This document shows positions 1-7,198 of a stretch of DNA of 26,196 bases, one piece after another. The stretch spans positions 1 through 26,196 of the forward strand of contig JBKOUY010000175.1 in assembly GCA_046723645.1 (NCBI GenBank). The letters are read 5' to 3'. The DNA comes from DASQUK01 sp046723645. GTDB taxonomy: Bacteria > Actinomycetota > Acidimicrobiia > Acidimicrobiales > VFJN01. Within the stretch, counting starts at the first letter, position 1; each line of letters opens with the position of its first letter. The position numbers and the translations under genes are program-made. The notes below the pieces were generated by a model. It worked only from the letters and a program-made list of their open reading frames with translations. It ran no database searches and had not been told where the DNA came from.

Positions 1-1
1 G

Positions 2-1708
2 GGTTCGTCCGAGCGCGGGGGGCCGGACCGCCCCGCCGAGCCGGCGGCGCCGGCCGCCAGCGGCGACAGCCACGACGACCGGGTGCCCGAGCTGCCGGAC
101 CTCCACCGCGAGGGCCGGCCGGCGTCGGTCGAGGCTGCGGCCAAGGCCTTGGTCCGCAAGGCCGCGCCACCGGGTGCACCGGCCAAGCCCAAAATCGGCG
201 ACACGATCCCCGCCGACGCGCTGCGAAGCGCGGAGCCGGCCAAGCCCGGCGACGCCACCGACGACGGGGGCAAGCGCCGCCGGCGCCGCCGGGGCGGTCG
301 CGGGCGCTCGTCGGGCTCCGGTGCGAGCCAGGCAGGCAAGCCCGTCGAGGCGGTGATCGCCCACGACCCCGCCGACCTCGACGAGGAGACCCTCGAACGC
401 CGCCGCGGGCGCGAGCGCAAGGGGCGCCCGGTCGGGCGCTACATGATGACGGTCCACGTCACCCCCAAGGCCACCCAGATCGCCGTCCTCGAGGGGCGGT
501 CGCTGATCGAGCACTACGTATCCCACCCGTCGGACGACGTGTCTCAGATCCACGGCAACATCTACCGGGGCCGCGTGCAGAACGTGCTGCCGGGCATGGA
601 GGCGGCCTTCGTCGACATCGGCACGCCCAAGAACGCCGTGCTCTACCGCGGCGACGTCCACTACGACCCCGAGGACATCGAGAGCGGCACGACGGTGGGC
701 AGGCCCCGGATCGAGGACGTCCTCAAGGCGGGCCAGACGATCCTCTGCCAGGTCACCAAGAACCCCATCGGGGCGAAGGGCGCCCGGCTGACGCAGGAGG
801 TGTCGCTGCCCGGCCGGTTCGTGGTGCTGATCCCCAACTCGTCGACGTACGGGATCTCCAAGCGGCTGCCCGACGACGAGCGGAAGCGCCTGCGGTCGAT
901 CCTCGACCGCGTGAAGCCGGCGCAGCACGGCGTGATCGTCCGCACCGCCGCGGAGAGCGTCACCGCCGAGGAGATCGAGGACGACGTGCGCCGGCTGCTC
1001 TCGCAGTGGGAGCAGATCGAGCGGCTGGCCAAGCGGTCCAAGGCCCCGGCGCTGCTCTACCGCGAGCCCGACATGGCGGTGCGGGTGATCCGCGAGGAGT
1101 TCAGCCAGGAGTACCGCAGCGTCCTCATCGACGATCGCGGCCTGTACGCCGCGGTCCGCGACTACGTGGCGTCGATCAGCCCCGAGCTCGCCGACCGGGT
1201 CGAGTACTACGACCCGGAGACCGAGTCGCTGCCGATGTTCGAGCGCCACCACGTCCACGAGCAGCTCCACCGGGCGCTCGACCGCAAGGTCTGGCTCCCG
1301 TCGGGCGGGTCGCTGATCATCGAGCGCACGGAGGCGCTCACGGTCATCGACGTCAATACCGGCAAGAACGTGGGCCGCTCGAGCCTCGAGGAGACGGTGT
1401 TCAAGAACAACCTCGAGGCCGCCGTGGAGATCGCCCGCCAGCTCCGCCTGCGCGACATCGGCGGCATCATCGTCGTCGACTTCATCGACATGGAGCGCCG
1501 CGACAACCGGGAGGAGGTGGTCCGGGTCTTCCGGGACGCCCTGTCCCGCGACAAGACCCGCACCCAGGTGTTCGAGATATCGGAGCTCGGCCTGTGTGAG
1601 ATGACCCGCAAGCGCATCGGCGAGGGGCTGCTCGAGTCCTTCGCCGAACGCTGCCCCGAGTGCGAGGGTCGCGGCGTCCTCATCGACAAGGAGCTGCTGC
1701 CCGACTGA
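2..1708 (+). CDS. rne: Ribonuclease E/G family endoribonuclease, 5' end outside the window
   Basis: This is a single-strand endoribonuclease of the RNase E/G family, active in mRNA decay and rRNA maturation. The frame is open from the first bases, so the gene starts upstream; the GTG at 83 is only an internal candidate. Counting from that codon, residues 1-115 are a low-complexity Pro/Ala/Arg-rich leader with a polyarginine patch, as in actinobacterial RNase E. An S1-like domain follows near 155-180 (GNIYRGRVQNVLPGMEAAF). The catalytic domain carries the two metal-binding aspartates, D423 in TVIDVNTGK and D466 in VVDFIDM, spaced 43 residues apart as in E. coli RNase E (D303/D346). The Zn-link CPxC lies at C524-C527 (CPECEG). 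The protein ends soon after the Zn-link, so any long scaffold tail is absent and disorder is N-terminal. rplU follows after 83 bp, the usual actinobacterial order. RNase E versus G cannot be settled by motif alone; the long basic leader favours E. Confidence 0.95.
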   Translation, partial: GSSERGGPDRPAEPAAPAASGDSHDDRVPELPDLHREGRPASVEAAAKALVRKAAPPGAPAKPKIGDTIPADALRSAEPAKPGDATDDGGKRRRRRRGGRGRSSGSGASQAGKPVEAVIAHDPADLDEETLERRRGRERKGRPVGRYMMTVHVTPKATQIAVLEGRSLIEHYVSHPSDDVSQIHGNIYRGRVQNVLPGMEAAFVDIGTPKNAVLYRGDVHYDPEDIESGTTVGRPRIEDVLKAGQTILCQVTKNPIGAKGARLTQEVSLPGRFVVLIPNSSTYGISKRLPDDERKRLRSILDRVKPAQHGVIVRTAAESVTAEEIEDDVRRLLSQWEQIERLAKRSKAPALLYREPDMAVRVIREEFSQEYRSVLIDDRGLYAAVRDYVASISPELADRVEYYDPETESLPMFERHHVHEQLHRALDRKVWLPSGGSLIIERTEALTVIDVNTGKNVGRSSLEETVFKNNLEAAVEIARQLRLRDIGGIIVVDFIDMERRDNREEVVRVFRDALSRDKTRTQVFEISELGLCEMTRKRIGEGLLESFAERCPECEGRGVLIDKELLPD

Positions 1709-1757
1709 GCGGCCGAGCCCAGCGTGCGGCGGGTGGCGGCTGCCGTCGGGACGCCGG

Positions 1758-1763
1758 TAGGCT
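1758..1763 (+). promoter_or_regulatory. Possible -10 element upstream of rplU
   Basis: TAGGCT fits the actinobacterial TANNNT -10 pattern and lies 28 bases before the rplU ATG, inside the 83-bp gap after the RNase gene. No convincing -35 is seen about 17 bp upstream, where the sequence is GC-rich. Read-through from the RNase gene is equally possible. Confidence 0.3.
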
Positions 1764-1791
1764 GACCCGTCCCCGTCACGAGGCAGATCGC

Positions 1792-2100
1792 ATGTACGCA
1801 GTCATCAAGACCGGTGGGAAGCAGTACCGGGTCGAGAAGGGCCAGCAGCTCGACGTGGAGCTGGTGGGCGGCGACGACGGCAAGGTCGAGCTGAAGCCGG
1901 TCCTCCTGGTCGACGGCGACACCGTGCTTGCCGGGCCCAAGGCGCTCAGCAAGGCGAAGGTCACGGCCAAGGTGGTGGGCGAGAACAAGGGCCCGAAGGT
2001 CACGGGGTTCACGTACAAGAACAAGACCAACAGCTCGCGGCGCTGGGGCCATCGCCAGCGCTACTCGACCATCGAGATCACCGGCATCTCCAAGGGATAG
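1792..2100 (+). CDS. rplU: 50S ribosomal protein L21
   Basis: This is a large-subunit ribosomal protein that binds 23S rRNA. The 102-residue product starts MYAVIKTGGKQYRV, the typical L21 N-terminus, and ends with the conserved basic segment KNKTNSSRRWGHRQRYS and the ITGI motif. The length matches bacterial L21. The frame is open further upstream, but ATG 1792 is chosen because the family begins exactly there; a weak purine-rich stretch (GAGGCAGA) precedes it. rpmA follows after 8 bp, so the two are probably cotranscribed. Confidence 0.98.
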   Translation: MYAVIKTGGKQYRVEKGQQLDVELVGGDDGKVELKPVLLVDGDTVLAGPKALSKAKVTAKVVGENKGPKVTGFTYKNKTNSSRRWGHRQRYSTIEITGISKG

Positions 2101-2108
2101 GTGACGAC

Positions 2109-2363
2109 ATGTCCAAGACCAAGGGCGCCGGTTCGACCAAGAACGGGCGCGACTCCCAGGCCAAGCGGCTCGGCGTGAAGGTGTACGACGGCACCGCGGT
2201 CAACGCCGGCACGATCATCGTCCGCCAGCGCGGCACTCGCATCCATCCCGGCGAGAACGTCGGCCGCGGCGCCGACGACACGCTGTTCGCCAAGGCGACC
2301 GGCACCATCAAGTTCGGCCAGCGCAAGGGCCGCAAGCTGGTCGACGTCATCCCCGCCGACTAG
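2109..2363 (+). CDS. rpmA: 50S ribosomal protein L27
   Basis: This large-subunit protein has an N-terminal tail that reaches toward the peptidyl transferase centre. The product is 84 residues, the usual length, and carries the family signature GTIIVRQRGTRIHPGENVGRG in its middle. The N-terminus is MSKTKGAGSTKNGRDSQAKR. There is no Firmicutes-type N-terminal extension needing protease removal. An AGGTGA Shine-Dalgarno-like sequence overlaps the rplU stop, four bases before the ATG. A strong terminator follows, closing the rplU-rpmA unit. Confidence 0.98.
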   Translation: MSKTKGAGSTKNGRDSQAKRLGVKVYDGTAVNAGTIIVRQRGTRIHPGENVGRGADDTLFAKATGTIKFGQRKGRKLVDVIPAD

Positions 2364-2383
2364 CCGAACCCGAGGCCGCGCAA

Positions 2384-2409
2384 GACCCCCTGGTGACAGG
2401 GGGTCCTTT
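2384..2409 (+). terminator. Rho-independent terminator after rpmA
   Basis: A perfect 9-bp stem (GACCCCCTG / CAGGGGGTC) with a GTGA tetraloop is followed by CCTTT. It lies 21 bp after the rpmA stop and before obgE, so obgE needs its own promoter or read-through. The T-tract is short, which is common in high-GC actinobacteria. Confidence 0.8.
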
Positions 2410-2414
2410 CGCGG

Positions 2415-2444
2415 TTCGCACCGGATGCCGGGGGCCGACATACT
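2415..2444 (+). promoter_or_regulatory. Possible obgE promoter
   Basis: TTCGCA (2415-2420, -35-like) and CATACT (2439-2444, -10-like) are separated by 18 bp and sit between the rpmA terminator and obgE. A GGAG ribosome binding site follows just before the GTG start. Both hexamers are only partial matches to consensus. Confidence 0.35.
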
Positions 2445-2453
2445 CCGGAGGCA

Positions 2454-3716
2454 GTGTCGCAATTCGTCGACGAGTGCAACCTCCACGTCAAGGCCGGGGA
2501 CGGGGGCGCCGGCTCGGTGTCGTTCCGGCGGGAGGCGCACGTGGCCAAGGGCGGCCCGGACGGTGGCGACGGGGGATCCGGTGGCGACGTGTGGCTGGTG
2601 GCCGACCACAACGTGGCCTCGCTGCTGGCCTTCAAGGACCAGCCGTTCCGGCGCGCCGGCAACGGGACCCACGGCCAGGGGAGGCGCCGCCACGGCGCAG
2701 CGGGGCGCGACCTGCCGGTGCCGGTGCCCGAGGGGACGGTCGTGCTCGACCGCGACGGCACCGTCCTGGCCGACCTGATCCGCGCCGGCGACCGCTACCT
2801 GGCGGGGCAGGGTGGCCGCGGCGGGCGTGGCAACGCCCGCTTCCTGTCCAACCGGCGGCGGGCACCGGCGTTCGCCGAGCAGGGCGAGGAGGGGGAGGAG
2901 CGCTGGCTCCGGCTGGAGCTCAAGCTGCTCGCCGACGTGGCGCTCGTGGGGTTCCCCAACGTGGGCAAGTCGACGCTCATCAGCCGCATCTCCGCGGCCA
3001 AGCCCAAGGTGGCCGACTACCCGTTCACGACGCTGGAGCCGCACCTCGGTGTGGTGCGGCTCGACGACGGCGACGAGTTCGTGGTGGCCGACGTCCCGGG
3101 GCTCATCGAGGGCGCGAGCGAGGGCCGCGGGCTCGGCGACCGCTTCCTGCGGCACATCGAGCGGGCCCGCGTCCTCTGCCTGCTGCTCGACCTGGCGCCG
3201 GTGGCCGAGCGGCCGCCCGCGGAGCAGCTCGAGGTGCTGCTGGCGGAGCTCGGCGCCTACCAGCCCGACCTGCTCGAACGGGAGCGGGTGGTCATCGGCA
3301 GCCGGGCGGACCTGGCGGCGGCCGGCGCCGACGGGGGCCGGCCGGCCGGTGTCGCACTTGACCTCAGCGTGTCCGCCGTGACCGGCGCCGGGATCCCCCA
3401 GCTCACCGGCCGGCTGGCCGACGCCGTCCGCCGCGCCCGCGCCGCACTGCCGGAGCCGAGCCAGTTCGTGGTCCACCGCCCCGTCCGCGCGGGCTACGAG
3501 GTGGTGCGCGAGGGTGAGGGCTGGGTCGTCGAGGGCCGGGAGGCCACCCGCGCGGTGGCCCTGTCCGACCTGACGCGGCCCGAGGCCCTCGCCGAGGCGC
3601 ACCGGCGGCTCCACCGCCTCGGCGTGGACCGCGCCCTGGCGCGGGCCGGGGCCCGGCCCGGCGACCCGGTGCGCATCGGGTCGCTCGTCTTCGACTACGA
3701 GGACGACGACGAGTGA
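2454..3716 (+). CDS. obgE: Obg family GTPase with OCT domain
   Basis: Obg is an essential ribosome-associated GTPase in late 50S assembly and the stringent response. The 420-residue product has the glycine-rich Obg fold (about 1-160, with GDGGAGSVSFRREAHVAKGG and GQGGRGGRGN), a G domain with G1 GFPNVGKST near 165, G2 around YPFTT, G3 DVPGLIEGAS and G5 SAVTG. A C-terminal OCT domain covers about 335-415 (GYEVVREGEGWVVEG). The acidic tail EDDDE is typical. The GTG start follows GGAG by about seven bases. The G4 motif is odd: the usual NKxD is SRAD (S283-D286), so the lysine and asparagine are absent. proB follows after a repeat-filled gap. Confidence 0.96.
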   Translation: MSQFVDECNLHVKAGDGGAGSVSFRREAHVAKGGPDGGDGGSGGDVWLVADHNVASLLAFKDQPFRRAGNGTHGQGRRRHGAAGRDLPVPVPEGTVVLDRDGTVLADLIRAGDRYLAGQGGRGGRGNARFLSNRRRAPAFAEQGEEGEERWLRLELKLLADVALVGFPNVGKSTLISRISAAKPKVADYPFTTLEPHLGVVRLDDGDEFVVADVPGLIEGASEGRGLGDRFLRHIERARVLCLLLDLAPVAERPPAEQLEVLLAELGAYQPDLLERERVVIGSRADLAAAGADGGRPAGVALDLSVSAVTGAGIPQLTGRLADAVRRARAALPEPSQFVVHRPVRAGYEVVREGEGWVVEGREATRAVALSDLTRPEALAEAHRRLHRLGVDRALARAGARPGDPVRIGSLVFDYEDDDE

Positions 3717-3728
3717 CCACAACGACGC

Positions 3729-3824
3729 GGGGCAATAACGAACGGCCCGGTACGGCTGAGGCAATGACGAACGGTCACCGTTCGCCATTGCCTCGGGCCC
3801 GCCCCCGCGTTCGCCATTGCCTCG
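3729..3824. repeat. Four-copy array of a 15-18 bp motif in nested inverted arrangement
   Basis: Two direct copies (3729-3745 with core GGCAATAACGAACGG, and 3758-3775 GAGGCAATGACGAACGGT) are followed by two inverted copies (3777-3794 ACCGTTCGCCATTGCCTC, and 3808-3824 CGTTCGCCATTGCCTCG). Copies 2 and 3 form an almost perfect palindrome with 18-base arms, one mismatch and a single central base. Copies 1 and 4 could pair around it. The array fills most of the obgE-proB gap and the last copy ends 28 bp before the proB ATG. No T-tract follows, so it does not look like a simple terminator. REP-like element, RNA structure or protein-binding cluster are all possible. Confidence 0.85.
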
Positions 3825-3852
3825 CACCGTGGGCAGTCCGAGGCCGCGGCCG

Positions 3853-4944
3853 ATGATCGTCGTGGCCAAGGTCGGCTCGTCGTCGATCACCACCGAGCTC
3901 GGTGAGATCGACGAGGCCGCCATCGCCAAGTTCTGCGCCGAGGTGGCGGCGCTGCGTCGCATCGGTCACAGGGTGATCATGGTGACCAGCGGCGCCATCG
4001 CCGCCGGGCTGCCCGCCCTGGGGCTCGAGTCCGCCCGGCCCCGCGACGCGGTGTCGCTACAGGCCGTGTCCGCGGTGGGGCAGAGCCGCCTCATGCGGGT
4101 GTACGACGCCGCCCTCGCCCGGGACGGCCTCATCGGCGGGCAGGTCCTGCTGGCGCCGCTGGACTTCACCGTCCGCCAGCAGTACCTGCACGCCCGCTCG
4201 ACGCTCACGCGCCTCCTGGAGCTGGGCGTTGTGCCGGTGGTCAACGAGAACGACGCCATCGCCGACGACGAGATCCGCTTCGGCGACAACGATCGGCTGG
4301 CGGCGCTCGTGGCCCACCTCGTGGCAGCCGACCTGCTGGTGCTGCTCACCGACCAGCCCGGCCTGCTGACCGGCGACCCGAGGCTTGACGACCGGGCGTC
4401 GTTGATCGAGGAGATCGTCGAGGTCGACCACACCCTCGAGGCCATGGCGGGCGGCACCGGGAGCGAACGCGGCAGCGGTGGCATGGCGTCCAAGCTGGCG
4501 GCCGCCAAGATCGCCGCGTGGTCGGGCGTGCGGGCCGTCATCGCCCACGCCGACCGGTCCAACGTGTTGGTGGAGGCGGTGTCGGGGACGGCCGGCGTGG
4601 GCACGGTCGTGGTGCCCCGGCGCCGCCGGCTCTCGGCCCGCAAGCTGTGGATCGCGTTCGCGGTCGGATCGTCCGGCACGGTGGTGGTCGACGACGGCGC
4701 CCGGCGGGCGCTCCTGGAGAGGGGCGTCTCGCTGCTGCCCGCGGGGGTGATGGGTGTGAAGGGCAGCTTCGAGGCGAACGAGCCGGTGGAGATCGCCGGC
4801 CCCGACGGCCGGATCTTCGCCAAGGGGCTGTGCCGGCTCGACGCCGCCGGGCTGCGCGAGGTCGCCGGCCGCCAGACGTCGGAGCTCCCGGAGGGCGTGA
4901 CCCACGAGGTCGTGCACCGCGACGACCTGGTGGTGTTGCCCTAA
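3853..4944 (+). CDS. proB: Glutamate 5-kinase
   Basis: This cytoplasmic enzyme phosphorylates L-glutamate to gamma-glutamyl phosphate, the first step of proline synthesis. The 363-residue product is close to the E. coli length (367). The amino-acid kinase domain spans about 1-250: VVAKVGSSSIT at the N-terminus, VTSGAIAAG, the substrate segment VNENDAIADDEIRFGDND, and GSGGMASKLAAAKIA. A C-terminal PUA domain follows (about 270-363, with GVSLLPAGVMGVKGSFEANEPVEI). The frame is open back to a TTG at 3817, but that codon lies inside the repeat array; ATG 3853 has a GAGG nine bases upstream and fits the family. The stop overlaps the next gene (TAATG). proA, the usual partner, is not in this window. 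Confidence 0.95.
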   Translation: MIVVAKVGSSSITTELGEIDEAAIAKFCAEVAALRRIGHRVIMVTSGAIAAGLPALGLESARPRDAVSLQAVSAVGQSRLMRVYDAALARDGLIGGQVLLAPLDFTVRQQYLHARSTLTRLLELGVVPVVNENDAIADDEIRFGDNDRLAALVAHLVAADLLVLLTDQPGLLTGDPRLDDRASLIEEIVEVDHTLEAMAGGTGSERGSGGMASKLAAAKIAAWSGVRAVIAHADRSNVLVEAVSGTAGVGTVVVPRRRRLSARKLWIAFAVGSSGTVVVDDGARRALLERGVSLLPAGVMGVKGSFEANEPVEIAGPDGRIFAKGLCRLDAAGLREVAGRQTSELPEGVTHEVVHRDDLVVLP

Positions 4945-6359
4945 TGGGATCTCGTGTCGTGACCGAGCCGGAGCCGGAGCACCATGCGCTGCGACGCTGC
5001 GCCGGAGATCCTCGGTTCCGCATCGGTCTGGTCTTCGTGGCGTGTGTGGCCGTCACGGCGGCGGTGCGCGCATGGCAGATCATGGGGCGGGAGGTGGTGT
5101 GGTGGAACGACTCCGCGGATTTCCTCGCCAGTGCTCGTACGGGCCTGTTCAGCGTCGAGCGCTGGGCGGGCCCCCGAACCGCGGCGGCCCCCCTCGTCCT
5201 GTCGCTTTCCCGGTTCGAGCCCGACACGTACGTGACCTGGCAGGCGGCGATCGCCGTGGTCTGCTGGGCGGTACTGGCGACCTCGGTTTGGACGGTGATG
5301 ACGGAAGGCCCCGCCCGCTGGCTGGGGGCGCTGGCCGCGGTGGCGTTCTCGTGCACGGTGCCGGTGACGATGTGGGAGCGGTCGGTGCTGTCGGAGTCGC
5401 TGGCCGTGTCGACTCTGGCGTTGACTCTGGCGGCCACCCTCCAGCTGGTCCGCGGCGTCACCGGCCGGCGAGTTGCGGCGGTGCTGGCGGCGTCGGCGCT
5501 GTGGCTCCTGACACGTGACAGCCACGCCTCGGTGGTGCTGGTCGCCGCCGCGGTCCTGGGGACGGGCCTTGTCGTCGCCGAATGGCGGAGCCGAGGACAG
5601 CCCGCCGGCAACGACGCCGGCAAACGGGATCGCGCGATGGGCGCGCTGATCCTGCTGGCGTGTTGGTTGTTCACCCTCAGCGCGGTGGCGTGGGTGGCGG
5701 CCTCCCACGGAACCCGTTACGTCTATCCGCTGCGCAATGTGTTCGAGGCCCGGGTGCTCCCATACCCCGACCGAGTGGCCTGGTTCGCCGACCACGGCAT
5801 GCCCCAGGCTGAGCGGTTTGTGGGCCCGGACGCGCCGCCTCCCGTCGTCGGAGGCGGAGGGGAGGCACCGGTGGTCTACGTCGCCGACGACGACCCCAGC
5901 ATGCGCAGATGGTTGGCCTGGGTGGCGAACGATGGCCAGCGGGCGTTCGCGGCCTGGATGGCAACCCATCCCGCCTATCTGGTGACCGAGCCGCTGCGGA
6001 ATCCCGAGCGCACGTTCAACAACGCGTTGGGCGACCGGACGTACTACGCGCCGCTCGACCAGCGTGAGGTGCCGCTGGTGACCGACGTGTTGGTGCCCGG
6101 CCGCTGGGTGGCTCTGGCCGCCGTGGCGGTCGCCGCGGCCTGGGCGACACGACGACGTCGCTGGGGATCCCCGCTGCTGATCGTCGGTGCCGCCACCGTG
6201 GCGCTGGCGGTGCCCCACGCCCTCGTGTCGTGGCACAGCGACGGCATGGAGACGGCGCGCCACCTCATGGTGCCTTCGCTGCAGCTGTACCTGGGAGCTC
6301 TGCTCATGGTGCTCGGCGCCGTCGGCGGGGCCGGCGCAGGGGTAGCGTCCCGCGCATGA
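4944..6359 (+). CDS. Polytopic membrane protein, GT-C glycosyltransferase-like
   Basis: The function is unknown. The 471-residue protein has a short cytoplasmic N-terminus, a first membrane segment at about 27-47, then many hydrophobic helices, and an extended polar region of roughly 125 residues before the last helices (VLVPGRWVALAAVAVAAAWA and after). Directly after the first helix comes WWNDSADFL with D56 and D59; acidic residues in the first external loop are typical of GT-C lipid-linked sugar transferases, which have this topology, so a mannosyltransferase-like role is an inference. The ATG overlaps the proB stop, and the gene's own stop overlaps the next ATG, so it is translationally coupled on both sides. 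Third-position GC looks slightly lower than in its neighbours by eye, which may hint at transfer. Confidence 0.75.
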   Translation: MGSRVVTEPEPEHHALRRCAGDPRFRIGLVFVACVAVTAAVRAWQIMGREVVWWNDSADFLASARTGLFSVERWAGPRTAAAPLVLSLSRFEPDTYVTWQAAIAVVCWAVLATSVWTVMTEGPARWLGALAAVAFSCTVPVTMWERSVLSESLAVSTLALTLAATLQLVRGVTGRRVAAVLAASALWLLTRDSHASVVLVAAAVLGTGLVVAEWRSRGQPAGNDAGKRDRAMGALILLACWLFTLSAVAWVAASHGTRYVYPLRNVFEARVLPYPDRVAWFADHGMPQAERFVGPDAPPPVVGGGGEAPVVYVADDDPSMRRWLAWVANDGQRAFAAWMATHPAYLVTEPLRNPERTFNNALGDRTYYAPLDQREVPLVTDVLVPGRWVALAAVAVAAAWATRRRRWGSPLLIVGAATVALAVPHALVSWHSDGMETARHLMVPSLQLYLGALLMVLGAVGGAGAGVASRA

Positions 6360-7141
6360 GCGAGCGTTCCGAAGGGCGAGAGAGCGAGCGTGGCCCGAGC
6401 GGCCCGGCCGAAGGCCAAGAGCGGGAAACGTCGAGCGAGACGAGCGACGAGACCCCGCTGTCGATCCGCCATCCCGCCGAGGCCACGGCCGGCGGCATCG
6501 TGGTGGTGCAGGAGGCGTTCGGCGTGACCGACCACATCGAGGACGTGTGCCAGCGCCTCGCCGACGCCGAGTGGCTTGCGGTCGCACCCCACCTCTTCCA
6601 TCGCACGGGCGATCCGGTCCTGGACCACACGGATTACGACAGCGTCCGGCCGCACACGGCGGCCCTGACCGCGGAGGGCATCGCCGCCGACGTGGATGCC
6701 GCGCTCGACTACATCGCCGGTGCCGGGTTCCCCCCGGAAGCGGCCGGCATCGTCGGCTTCTGCATGGGCGGCTCGGTCGCCCTGGCCTCGGCGGTGCGCC
6801 GCCAGCTGGGGGCCGCGGTCACGTTCTACGGCGGTGGCGTGTCCCAGGGCCGGTTCGGGTACCCGCCGTTGCTGGAGCTGGCCCCGGACCTGCGCACGCC
6901 GTGGCTCGGGCTGTTTGGCGACCGCGACCCGAGCATCGCGGTGGAGGACGTCGAGGCCCTCGCCGCCGCAGCCGCCAAGGCGTCCGTCCCCACGGAGGTG
7001 GAGCGCTACCCGGAGGCGGGGCACGGGTTCAATCGGGACGGCAGCGCCGCCTACCACGCCGAGTCCGCCGCCGACGCCTGGCGGCGCACGCTCGACTGGT
7101 TCGCCCGCCACCTGACGACGGGAACCGCCGACATCGTCTGA
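6356..7141 (+). CDS. Dienelactone hydrolase family alpha/beta-hydrolase
   Basis: This is a predicted cytoplasmic hydrolase of the dienelactone hydrolase family (261 residues, against about 230-240 usual). The probable triad is C136 in GFCMGGS (the nucleophile elbow with Cys, characteristic of the family), D189 in GDRDPS, and H223 in AGHGF. VVVQEAFGVTDHIEDVCQRLAD near 48-70 matches the conserved N-terminal strand and helix. The first 34 residues are a Ser/Glu/Arg-rich low-complexity leader encoded by GAGCGAGCG-like runs, with no later in-frame start before the core. The ATG overlaps the upstream stop (ATGA). The substrate is unknown; the family includes many general carboxylic-ester and lactone hydrolases. 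Confidence 0.88.
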   Translation: MSERSEGRESERGPSGPAEGQERETSSETSDETPLSIRHPAEATAGGIVVVQEAFGVTDHIEDVCQRLADAEWLAVAPHLFHRTGDPVLDHTDYDSVRPHTAALTAEGIAADVDAALDYIAGAGFPPEAAGIVGFCMGGSVALASAVRRQLGAAVTFYGGGVSQGRFGYPPLLELAPDLRTPWLGLFGDRDPSIAVEDVEALAAAAAKASVPTEVERYPEAGHGFNRDGSAAYHAESAADAWRRTLDWFARHLTTGTADIV

Positions 7142-7186
7142 TCGCGGCCGGCGGGTGGTGTGCGGCCACGCCGGCGGGCCATGTGG

Positions 7187-7198
7187 GAACATGTGTTC
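7187..7198. promoter_or_regulatory. Probable LexA (SOS) box at dinB
   Basis: GAACATGTGTTC fits the Gram-positive SOS box core GAAC-N4-GTTC and is followed by G, as in the mycobacterial TCGAAC-N4-GTTCGA form. It lies immediately before the GTG at 7199 of the SOS-type polymerase gene dinB. The position would allow LexA to block transcription or start-site access. It would be inside the coding region if an earlier start (7160 or 7181) were used. Confidence 0.6.

Noticed and set aside
3817..3852. TTG 3817 as the proB start
   Set aside because: It lies in the repeat array and has no ribosome binding site; ATG 3853 has one and fits the family.
2061..3962. Long antisense open frame (over 600 codons) on the minus strand opposite rpmA, obgE and proB
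   Set aside because: It is a high-GC mirror frame; its Arg/Pro/Gly/His-rich product has no domain, and the plus-strand genes are unmistakable.
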